Below, one piece after another: positions 1 to 5,858 of a DNA stretch of 11,261 bases; within the stretch, counting starts at the first letter, position 1, and the number at the start of each line of letters is the position of its first letter. Below the pieces are notes generated by a model. It ran no database searches, was not told the DNA's origin, and saw only the letters and a list, made by a program, of their open reading frames with translations. The stretch lies in contig CAINUH010000306.1 in the NCBI GenBank assembly GCA_903853735.1, positions 1-11,261 on the forward strand, written 5' to 3'. Both the position numbers and the translations under genes were made by a program. The DNA is from an uncultured Desulfomonile sp. GTDB lineage: Bacteria > Desulfobacterota > Desulfomonilia > Desulfomonilales > Desulfomonilaceae.

Positions 1-2
1 AC

Positions 3-317
3 GGTGTGGCTTCTTCCATTGCCGGACTGGCCTACTGCAATGGGGAACACCTATACTTACAACCTCTCCGCAGCCGAAATTACCAGCTTATGGGAAGCCT
101 TATTCACCAAACCCGATCGATCGATCGCCGAAATACGCTTCAACCAGCTCAATGGAGCCCTCCTCCAATACCCGAACATCCTATTGACAATAAATCAGTG
201 ACAGTTCTTAATTTTGGCACCGGCTATAGTAAAATAGAATGGGTCGAATATCCTCTCAATCAGACCATGGTCAATTCCTTTGTGGGCATTGATGGCAAGG
301 CTCATCACCATCTGTGA
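3..317 (+). CDS. Possible 3' end of an unidentified protein (partial, doubtful)
   Basis: An open frame runs without a stop from the left edge to TGA at 315-317, about 104 codons, so it could be the C-terminal end of a gene that starts outside the window. I do not recognise the product. The first third (GLAYCNGEHLYLQPLRS) and last third (SVTVLNFGTGYSKIEW) look protein-like, but the middle is proline- and arginine-rich and resembles non-coding translation. A competing frame (1-201) is also open from the edge and looks about as plausible, so a frameshifted or decayed gene is possible. No signal peptide, membrane segment or cysteine motif is visible. A 14-base self-complementary CGATCG-type repeat lies at 114-127. 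There is no convincing terminator after it, only a 5-bp hairpin at 331-347 before TTTT. Confidence 0.2.
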   Translation, partial: GVASSIAGLAYCNGEHLYLQPLRSRNYQLMGSLIHQTRSIDRRNTLQPAQWSPPPIPEHPIDNKSVTVLNFGTGYSKIEWVEYPLNQTMVNSFVGIDGKAHHHL

Positions 318-397
318 GGAGTCAAAACATTACTGACCCTAACAGTATGTTTTGGCTGGTGTAAAAAGACGAGCGCGTATTGGATAAATAAAAAAGC

Positions 398-427
398 TTG
401 AAATGAAGCGTATGGAAATGAGATTAT
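398..427 (+). promoter_or_regulatory. Weak candidate sigma-70-type promoter for the mvhD-metV-metF unit
   Basis: TTGAAA at 398-403 and GATTAT at 422-427 are separated by 18 bases in an AT-rich stretch. The -10 box matches the consensus at only four of six positions. A transcript would start near 434 and give a leader of about 38 bases before the GTG at 472. The adjacent TATAAA at 425-430 is a better -10 but would need a 21-base spacer. This is pattern matching only; the region 318-471 otherwise shows no gene. Confidence 0.25.
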
Positions 428-471
428 AAAAAATTGTGGCGTTCGATTGGAAAGGCACTGATTGCTAAAAA

Positions 472-903
472 GTGGAAACAAGCCTGACAAGAATAGTAGT
501 GTATCACTGTCGAAATTTGCAGCTTTTCAAAGACGGGGGGGGCAAGGCCTTTTCCAGGTCCCATCCCGGCCTGAAAATAGTTGCGATTCCTTGCTCCGGT
601 AAGATTGAAGCCCATCAGCTATTGCAGACGCTTGCAGCAGGCGCCGAAGGGGTCCTAGTGCTCGGTTGCAGGGAGAGTGCTTGCCAGTTCCTGGAAGGGT
701 CCATGCGATCTCACAAGAGGCTTGAATATGCAAGATTATGGCTCAGAGAACTCGGCATGGAGCCTGAAAGATTAGAGTTCATGCATCCAACCCCTATGGA
801 TACGGAAGCTCTGGAGAAAGCTATTTTGGAATTCAGGTTGACCTTGGAATCCTTCAAGAAAATTCCTTCCAATAGCTTGTTGAAACAAGCGGACGCCCTC
901 TGA
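472..903 (+). CDS. MvhD-like hydrogenase/heterodisulfide reductase iron-sulfur subunit
   Basis: The 143-residue product matches the MvhD family (usual length about 140), a small [2Fe-2S] protein that passes electrons between a hydrogenase or other donor and the flavin subunit of heterodisulfide reductase in the cytoplasm. Family signatures are PCSG at residues 40-43, the GAEGVLVLGC segment ending at Cys66, Cys71 in GC-x4-C, and the following EGSMRSHKR segment. Classical MvhD has an N-terminal C-x2-C; here only Cys13 remains (YHCRNL), leaving four cysteines: 13, 41, 66 and 71. GTG at 472 is the first possible start after an in-frame stop at 466-468 and places the RIVVYHC strand as in relatives, but no well-spaced ribosome site is visible. 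No hdrABC or hydrogenase gene lies in the window. The next genes are metV and metF, which suggests that it serves methylene-THF reductase. An eight-G run at 535-542 lies inside the gene without disturbing the frame. Confidence 0.82.
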   Translation: METSLTRIVVYHCRNLQLFKDGGGKAFSRSHPGLKIVAIPCSGKIEAHQLLQTLAAGAEGVLVLGCRESACQFLEGSMRSHKRLEYARLWLRELGMEPERLEFMHPTPMDTEALEKAILEFRLTLESFKKIPSNSLLKQADAL

Positions 904-921
904 TATATATTTTGGCTTCTG

Positions 922-981
922 AATGCCGTGGCCCGGTACGGCTCGGACTATGATTTGAAAGACCGGCATTGTCAGCCGAGC
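922..981 (+). promoter_or_regulatory. Crossing inverted repeats in the metV leader (possible RNA pseudoknot)
   Basis: In the 91-bp gap before metV, AATGCCG (922-928) is complementary to CGGCATT (964-970), and GCTCGG (941-946) is complementary to CCGAGC (976-981). The two stems interleave, so forming both would make a pseudoknot. A third, competing hairpin pairs GCCGT (925-929) with ACGGC (938-942). The last arm ends one base before the Shine-Dalgarno sequence at 982-989, so folding could influence metV translation. It does not match the S-adenosylhomocysteine riboswitch as I remember it. Chance pairing is possible. Confidence 0.3.
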
Positions 982-989
982 AAGGAGGA
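982..989 (+). promoter_or_regulatory. Strong Shine-Dalgarno site fixing the TTG start of metV
   Basis: AAGGAGGA is a near-perfect anti-16S match, five bases before the TTG at 995. It decides the unusual start: the frame is closed upstream by TGA at 956-958, and no in-frame ATG or GTG lies between that stop and 995. Confidence 0.8.
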
Positions 990-994
990 AATCT

Positions 995-1663
995 TTGATA
1001 GTTGCAGAGCTTAAGCCGATAGCTGAAATACGGAAAATGATAGATCGCTATTCTTCGATCCTCGTCGTGGGATGCGATTCCTGTGTAGCAGAGTGTGCTT
1101 CAGGAGGTAACAGAGAAACGATGCTGCTTGCTGCCGCTCTGAAACTCTCATACAAGAATGACGACAAGTATCCGCTCATAACAGAAAGTTGCCTTGACCG
1201 GCAATGTGTTGATGATTTCATAGATCGCATTTCGCATCAAGTGCCGGACCACGAAGTGGTCTTGTCGCTGGGTTGCGGCGCCGGCGTGCAGGCCCTTGGG
1301 AGAGTTTATGCTGATAAACCGATCATTCCTGCCCTTGACACCCTTTTTATAGGAGAAACAGAGATGCGGGGGGTCTGGCAGGAAAATTGTCTCGGGTGTG
1401 GGCAATGCAAACTTGGACATTTTGGGGCCGTATGCCCGGTGACACGCTGTTCAAAAAAGCTGATGAATGGACCGTGCGGAGGTTCCAAAGGAGGGCGCTG
1501 CGAAGTTCATCCCGACATAGCTTGCGGATGGGACATGATTTTTCGTCGGTTGGAAGCCTTGGGGGAGTTGGACAGACTCAGTGAGTACGTGCCGCCGGTC
1601 AACTGGTCCACGTCTCACTCCGGAGGCCCACGCCGCATTGTCAGGGAGGATCAAAAGCCGTGA
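995..1663 (+). CDS. metV: MetV-type methylenetetrahydrofolate reductase accessory subunit
   Basis: This 222-residue cytoplasmic protein matches MetV, the iron-sulfur/zinc partner of MetF in anaerobes with the Wood-Ljungdahl pathway. The C-terminal domain found in MTHFR-associated proteins is plain: CLGCGQC at 132-138, CPVTRC at 147-152, NGPCGG at 158-163 and GRCEV at 167-171. The N-terminal half carries further cysteines (27, 30, 34, 66, 71 and 94), including GCDSCVAEC at 26-34, suited to binding a second metal centre. The TTG start follows a strong ribosome site. The stop codon overlaps the metF start (GTGA), so translation of the pair is probably coupled. In acetogens MetV links MetF to Hdr/Mvh-type electron carriers; the MvhD-like gene just upstream fits that arrangement. 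Identification is firm; the electron donor is inferred. Confidence 0.9.
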   Translation: MIVAELKPIAEIRKMIDRYSSILVVGCDSCVAECASGGNRETMLLAAALKLSYKNDDKYPLITESCLDRQCVDDFIDRISHQVPDHEVVLSLGCGAGVQALGRVYADKPIIPALDTLFIGETEMRGVWQENCLGCGQCKLGHFGAVCPVTRCSKKLMNGPCGGSKGGRCEVHPDIACGWDMIFRRLEALGELDRLSEYVPPVNWSTSHSGGPRRIVREDQKP

Positions 1664-2631
1664 AGACTAAGAGTCATCTCGAAAAAGTGCTCCAGTCAGG
1701 ATATTTTGCAGTCACAGCAGAATGTGGTCCTCCCAAAGGATCTGATGTGGCTCGATTGGAAGCCAAGGGGAAGTGCCTTCTTGGAAAGGTTGATGCGGTC
1801 AACGTGACAGACAATCAGACTGCCATAGTAAGGATGTCTTCCATGGCAGCTTGTTCAATTCTCAAGCGTATGGGGCACGAGCCTGTTCTTCAGATGGTTA
1901 CCAGAGATCGAAACAGGATCGCCTTACAAAGCGACCTGTTCGGAGCTTACGCCTTGGGCATTCGAAACGTTCTTTGTTTGACCGGCGACCATCACAGTTT
2001 CGGAAACCAGAAAGATGCCGTGGGGGTCTTCGATATTGACTCGATCCAACTAATTAGAACTGTTAGAGATATGCGTGAAAATGGCACGATTATAGGCGGC
2101 CAGGCAATTCAAGGTCCGCCGCAAATGTTTATTGGAGCTGCGGCGAATCCATTCGCAGACCCGATCGGATGGCGCGCTGTACGACTAGGCAAGAAGGTTG
2201 AAGCAGGCGCGGATTTCATTCAGACCCAGTGCGTATTCAATTTGGACCGCTTTCAGAAGTTCATGAGTCAGGCTCTTGGCATGGGCTTGACCGAAAAAGT
2301 TTACATTCTGGCTGGAATAACTCCTTTGAAGGGCGTCGGCATGGCACGTTACATGGCCGAAAAAGTGCCCGGGATGGATTTGCCGGAGGCCCTTATTGAT
2401 CGAATGGGAGGAGTTCCCAAGAGCAAACAGGCGGATGAGGGAATTAGAATCGCTGTCGAGACTATTCAGGGAGTGCGTGAGATAAAGGGTGTGTCAGGCA
2501 TCCATCTCATGGCCATTGAGTGGGAGGAAAAGGTCCCGGAGATTTTGGAGGCGGCCGGCTTGGACAATCGACCGGCAGTTTGCAGTCAACAGTTGAGAGT
2601 TTCTGCATTCGACACTGGTTTCACAGACTGA
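1660..2631 (+). CDS. metF: Methylenetetrahydrofolate reductase (MetF)
   Basis: This 323-residue FAD-dependent TIM-barrel enzyme interconverts 5,10-methylene-THF and 5-methyl-THF, a step of the methyl branch of the Wood-Ljungdahl pathway that also feeds methionine synthesis. Motifs in order: AECGPP with the likely catalytic Glu21, NVTDNQ at 48-53, TRDRNR at 81-86, CLTGDH with Asp110, GAAANPF at 159-165, the GADFIQTQ strand at 183-190 and AGITPL at 218-223. The length is slightly above the usual roughly 290 residues because of the C-terminal tail. GTG at 1660 overlaps the metV stop by 4 bp and is preceded by AGGGAGG near 1644-1650. Like other MetFs found with metV, it probably takes electrons through iron-sulfur partners rather than directly from NAD(P)H; this is known for relatives and not visible in the sequence. 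The glutamate-synthase-like genes begin 116 bp downstream with no strong terminator between. Confidence 0.93.
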   Translation: MKTKSHLEKVLQSGYFAVTAECGPPKGSDVARLEAKGKCLLGKVDAVNVTDNQTAIVRMSSMAACSILKRMGHEPVLQMVTRDRNRIALQSDLFGAYALGIRNVLCLTGDHHSFGNQKDAVGVFDIDSIQLIRTVRDMRENGTIIGGQAIQGPPQMFIGAAANPFADPIGWRAVRLGKKVEAGADFIQTQCVFNLDRFQKFMSQALGMGLTEKVYILAGITPLKGVGMARYMAEKVPGMDLPEALIDRMGGVPKSKQADEGIRIAVETIQGVREIKGVSGIHLMAIEWEEKVPEILEAAGLDNRPAVCSQQLRVSAFDTGFTD

Positions 2632-2747
2632 ACACTCAAAACAGTAGGCAACTCACTAAGCAGATCTGTGGAGGCTACTCCTTTTATCTCTCTATTTGTT
2701 GCCATGAGCAGTTTTCATGAAGAGATTTATCACAAGAGGACGGTGAT

Positions 2748-4136
2748 ATGCCCAAGAAGTATCACATAGATGTGCAACAGACCCCCAACAGATTTCCAGT
2801 CATAGGGAGGTCTGGGGTTGTCGACTGGGGCGAAGGCTGCCTGAAGTGTGCAAAGTGCGTGAAGCTGCAATGCATCTATAATGTCTATCGTGAACGGTCT
2901 TTTTCAACCGACATTATGGGCGACACTGCGGACAAATTGTGCAAGAGCTGCTTCAGGTGTGTTCAGGGTTGCCCGAAGCGCCTGATTCACAAGACAATAA
3001 ATCCGGAATGGGAAAACTTGGGAGACGACATATACACACCCGAGACAATTTCGATAACATGGGAGCAAGCCGAGACGGGGAAAATTCCCGTATCCGGAGC
3101 AGGTTACGGTGGACCATTTTCAGGACTGGGTTTCGACTCGATGTGGACCGACATGAGTGAAATAGTGCGCCCCACGAGAGACGGGATTCTTGGTCGCGAA
3201 TATATCTCCACGGTTGTCGACATAGGGCGAAGGTCTGCTTTTCTCCAAATTGATCGGCAGGGCCGCGTCTTGTCTGAAACTTTTCCGTCCATTCGGATAC
3301 CAATTCCCATAGTTTTCGACATGTTCCCCTTCGGGGATCTTTCACTCGAAGTTTGGCGAGCTGCGGCAAGAGCAGCGACCAAACTCCAGACACTCTTGAT
3401 AATCCCCGAGGCTCAGGCCTCAGAAATGTCTGGTCATGAAGCTAATTTGGCGCCGTTCCTGGAAGATGACTCTTTTGATGCATCTTGGGTCAAGAATTTC
3501 CAGATGGTGCAAATACCCGATGACGGCTTTGCCTTAACCAAAATCACCTCTCTGAAATCAATTGATCCACGAATACTTGTCTCCGTTCGCATGAGCGCCA
3601 TATCTCATCCGGACAGGATAACGCGCATACGAGAATTCCATAGAGCGGGAGTTGATTTAATCCACTATGTTGCTGATGAGCGAGGCTATGAGCCCGGAAC
3701 GCCCAATGGCCTGCACGTGAAAGACATTGTTAAGGAGATTCATTCAGGGCTGTTGAATGAGGGTATAAGGGATGAAATAACATTCATGGTATCCGGCGGA
3801 ATTGCAATGGCTGAGCACGTGATCAAGGCCATGTTGTGTGGGGCCAACCTCGTGGGAGTTGATGTGCCATTGTTGATAGCCCTCGAATGCCGAGTGTGTC
3901 GCAATTGTCGTGATGGTGGAGAATGCCCTGTGCGCATATCTCAAGTTGGTCAGGATTGGGGGAGCCGGCGAATTGTCAACTTGATAGGAGCATGGCACAA
4001 CCAGTTGCTCGAAATGATGGGCGCGATGGGCATCAGGGAGGCGAGAAGATTAAGGGGTGAGCAAGGAAGAGTAATGTTCAGGGAAGATTTGGAGAATGAT
4101 ACCTTTGCCCAACTCTTTGCCGCCTATTATTCCTAA
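2748..4136 (+). CDS. Ferredoxin/glutamate-synthase-type FMN domain protein with decayed FMN-domain signatures
   Basis: The 462-residue product has an N-terminal two-cluster ferredoxin domain: Cys31, 34, 37 and 42 (C-x2-C-x2-C-x4-C, one residue longer than usual) and Cys65, 68, 71 and 75 (C-x2-C-x2-C-x3-CP). A region homologous to the glutamate synthase FMN domain follows, ending in a four-cysteine motif at 381, 384, 387 and 393, like that of the next gene. Compared with that neighbour, the GGGMSFGS flavin/substrate loop is replaced by FDMFPFGD (190-197), TGEGG and KPGLGG have no counterpart, and GGTGAAP has become ERGYEPG (311-317). The SGGI strand (349-352) and the C-terminal HNQLLEMM helix persist. 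It is therefore probably a paralogue that has lost amination chemistry and may serve as an electron-transfer or structural subunit; this is inference. The start is ATG, seven bases after AAGAGGA. The upstream gap has only a weak GGCAAC/GTTGCC inverted repeat (2647-2652 and 2698-2703). Confidence 0.8.
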   Translation: MPKKYHIDVQQTPNRFPVIGRSGVVDWGEGCLKCAKCVKLQCIYNVYRERSFSTDIMGDTADKLCKSCFRCVQGCPKRLIHKTINPEWENLGDDIYTPETISITWEQAETGKIPVSGAGYGGPFSGLGFDSMWTDMSEIVRPTRDGILGREYISTVVDIGRRSAFLQIDRQGRVLSETFPSIRIPIPIVFDMFPFGDLSLEVWRAAARAATKLQTLLIIPEAQASEMSGHEANLAPFLEDDSFDASWVKNFQMVQIPDDGFALTKITSLKSIDPRILVSVRMSAISHPDRITRIREFHRAGVDLIHYVADERGYEPGTPNGLHVKDIVKEIHSGLLNEGIRDEITFMVSGGIAMAEHVIKAMLCGANLVGVDVPLLIALECRVCRNCRDGGECPVRISQVGQDWGSRRIVNLIGAWHNQLLEMMGAMGIREARRLRGEQGRVMFREDLENDTFAQLFAAYYS

Positions 4137-4170
4137 TATTCTTAGTCTCATACTAGCGGCCCAAGATGCC

Positions 4171-4209
4171 TGTTCATGCCTTATCAACCAGCATTGATGC
4201 AGTTGAACA
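4171..4209 (+). other. Bulged hairpin between the two FMN-type genes
   Basis: TGTTCA (4171-4176) pairs with TGAACA (4204-4209), TGC (4177-4179) with GCA (4199-4201) after a two-base bulge, and ATCAA (4183-4187) with TTGAT (4194-4198) around the loop CCAGCA. That gives 14 pairs with two small bulges. No T-run follows, so it is not a standard intrinsic terminator; an RNA-processing or stability element, or a protein site, is possible. The rest of the 4137-4274 gap shows no gene. Confidence 0.45.
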
Positions 4210-4274
4210 ATGGCTGTCAAATAACTGTACACACCACAAAAAGAGGGAATTTCAGGATCAAGGAACATTCATAA

Positions 4275-5858
4275 ATGCAGTTTAAGAATGTTTGGCGACA
4301 AGTTCCTCCGACCGAGACTGTAGAGACGCCGTCACGGTTTGGACGGGCCATAGGCAAGTTTAGTGTTGTAATTTCAGATGCATGTAACTACTGCCTCAAA
4401 TGTGTAGCTGTCTGTCCTGAAAAAGTCTTTGAGGTTCAAGGCATGAGGCTTGTTGCTCCCTTGGATCATCGGTGCCTTGGGATGGAGTGTTCACGTAAGT
4501 CGAACCGATGTGTCAGTACTTGTCCCGTCGGTGCGATCCGGGTTGGCGTAAATCCCAGTACTCGAGCGCTGGGCGATAAGAGATGGACTGCGGACTTGCT
4601 CATGAGTACGTGGTACATGGCTGAGACAGGACGCTTACCGAAGAACGACCTGGAGTACCGGACCGGTGATTCGGGAGGTGGTTTTGACAAGTTGAGGTTT
4701 ATGTTTCCCAAACGGGTTCCCTTACCTTCGATGGACCAGTCCACGATAGACACCTCTGTCAGCCTTAACAGGAGAAACGATGGACGCCCCAAGATAGATA
4801 TACCTATTCCTGTGTACGGTGGCGGGATGTCATTCGGATCCATTAGCCAGGTCACTATGTTGAGTAGGATTCGGGCTTTTGCCGCGTGGGGGTCATTCAC
4901 TTGTACCGGAGAGGGGGGGTATCCGGAACTCCTCTACCCTTTTGATGACAATATTATTACCCAGGTTGCAACCGGCCTGTTCGGTGTAAGGGAAGAGACC
5001 ATTCAAAGGGTCAAGATAGTAGAATTAAAGTATGCGCAAGGTGCAAAGCCAGGATTAGGAGGCCATCTACTGGGACCGAAAGTGACTGAGGCTGTTGCCA
5101 GAATTCGAGAAACAGTGCCGGGATCGTCTCTGTTCAGTCCTTTTCCATTCCATTCGGTATACTCGGTTGAGGATCACAAGAAGCATATTGATTGGATAAA
5201 GGTCATTAACAAGAAGGCCCTGGTTTCGGTCAAGGTTTCCACTCCCACGGACGTGGACATGGTCGCCGTCGGTTCGTACTATGCCGGAACCCACATAGTT
5301 CATATTGACGGCTCTTATGGTGGTACCGGTGCAGCACCGGATGTGGCGAAGAAAAACATAGCCATGCCGATCGAATATGCCATTATAAAGGTTCACAATT
5401 TCTTGGTGAATGAAGGCGTTCGTGATGGGATAACGCTTATTGCATCCGGAGGAATTCGTACCGCATTCGATGTTGCCAAAGCTATAGCTCTTGGGGCTGA
5501 CGGAGTCGTCACTGGTACTGCAGAACTGGTCGCCTTGGAATGTTTGCGATGTCACAACTGTGAAAGCGGTCGAGGTTGCGCCAGGGGAATAGCTACTACT
5601 GATTTGGAACTGGTAGGTCTTATGGACCTTGCATGGGGTACGCAGAGAGTTATCAACATGCTTTCCTGCTGGCAAGACCAGTTAAGGGAGATCCTTTATC
5701 GTCTTGGGTTCAGAAGCATAAAAGAACTGGTCGGGAAAACCGATGTGCTGGCACACCTTGATTACAGCGACGATGTCCCGGATGACGACATCAGGCCATT
5801 GATGAAGGGCAGAGGCCAATCCTTTCCTGAAAGGGAACAGGAGAGAGGTAGGAGATGA
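4275..5858 (+). CDS. Archaeal-type glutamate synthase FMN subunit with N-terminal ferredoxin domain
   Basis: This 527-residue protein should carry out the synthase half-reaction, reductive transfer of ammonia to 2-oxoglutarate to give glutamate. The N-terminal ferredoxin part has Cys37, 40, 43 and 47 (C-x2-C-x2-C-x3-CP) and a second, looser set at Cys67, 72, 79 and 83. The FMN barrel keeps its signatures: GGGMSFGS (182-189), CTGEGG (210-215), AKPGLGG (257-263) followed by GPKV, DGSYGGTGAAP (345-355), the SGGIRT strand (391-396), and an iron-sulfur motif at Cys423, 426, 429 and 435. Classical bacterial GltB has C-x5-C-x4-C at the last site. Length and domain order match the stand-alone archaeal-type subunit, not the roughly 1500-residue fused GltB. 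ATG at 4275 follows AAGGA by about 11 bases. The stop overlaps the next gene by 4 bp (ATGA). No GltD-type flavoprotein is nearby, so reduced ferredoxin is the likely donor (inferred). Confidence 0.9.
   Translation: MQFKNVWRQVPPTETVETPSRFGRAIGKFSVVISDACNYCLKCVAVCPEKVFEVQGMRLVAPLDHRCLGMECSRKSNRCVSTCPVGAIRVGVNPSTRALGDKRWTADLLMSTWYMAETGRLPKNDLEYRTGDSGGGFDKLRFMFPKRVPLPSMDQSTIDTSVSLNRRNDGRPKIDIPIPVYGGGMSFGSISQVTMLSRIRAFAAWGSFTCTGEGGYPELLYPFDDNIITQVATGLFGVREETIQRVKIVELKYAQGAKPGLGGHLLGPKVTEAVARIRETVPGSSLFSPFPFHSVYSVEDHKKHIDWIKVINKKALVSVKVSTPTDVDMVAVGSYYAGTHIVHIDGSYGGTGAAPDVAKKNIAMPIEYAIIKVHNFLVNEGVRDGITLIASGGIRTAFDVAKAIALGADGVVTGTAELVALECLRCHNCESGRGCARGIATTDLELVGLMDLAWGTQRVINMLSCWQDQLREILYRLGFRSIKELVGKTDVLAHLDYSDDVPDDDIRPLMKGRGQSFPEREQERGRR

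Noticed and set aside
114..127. CGATCG-type tandem palindrome as a regulatory site
   Set aside because: A short self-complementary run of GATC units with no second copy nearby and no link to a start site; likely incidental.
331..347. Terminator (TACTG/CAGTA stem followed by TTTT)
   Set aside because: The stem is only five AT-containing pairs and the T-run is short and offset, so it is too weak to call.
448..466. Sigma-54-like promoter (GGCAC ... TTGCT) before the mvhD-like gene
   Set aside because: The GG and GC dinucleotides are separated by 8 bases rather than the required 10, and the remaining match is poor.
2953..3393. 146-codon open frame on the minus strand
   Set aside because: Antisense shadow of the 462-residue ferredoxin/FMN-type gene; no ribosome site or recognisable motif.
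4203..4231. Possible promoter TTGAAC / TGTACA before the 527-residue GOGAT gene
   Set aside because: Spacing is 17 bases but the -10 matches at only three of six positions, and the -35 lies inside the hairpin arm; too weak to annotate.
5067..5675. 202-codon open frame on the minus strand
   Set aside because: It lies wholly antisense to the FMN-domain gene, whose motifs are intact, and its product shows no recognisable family or composition of a real protein.
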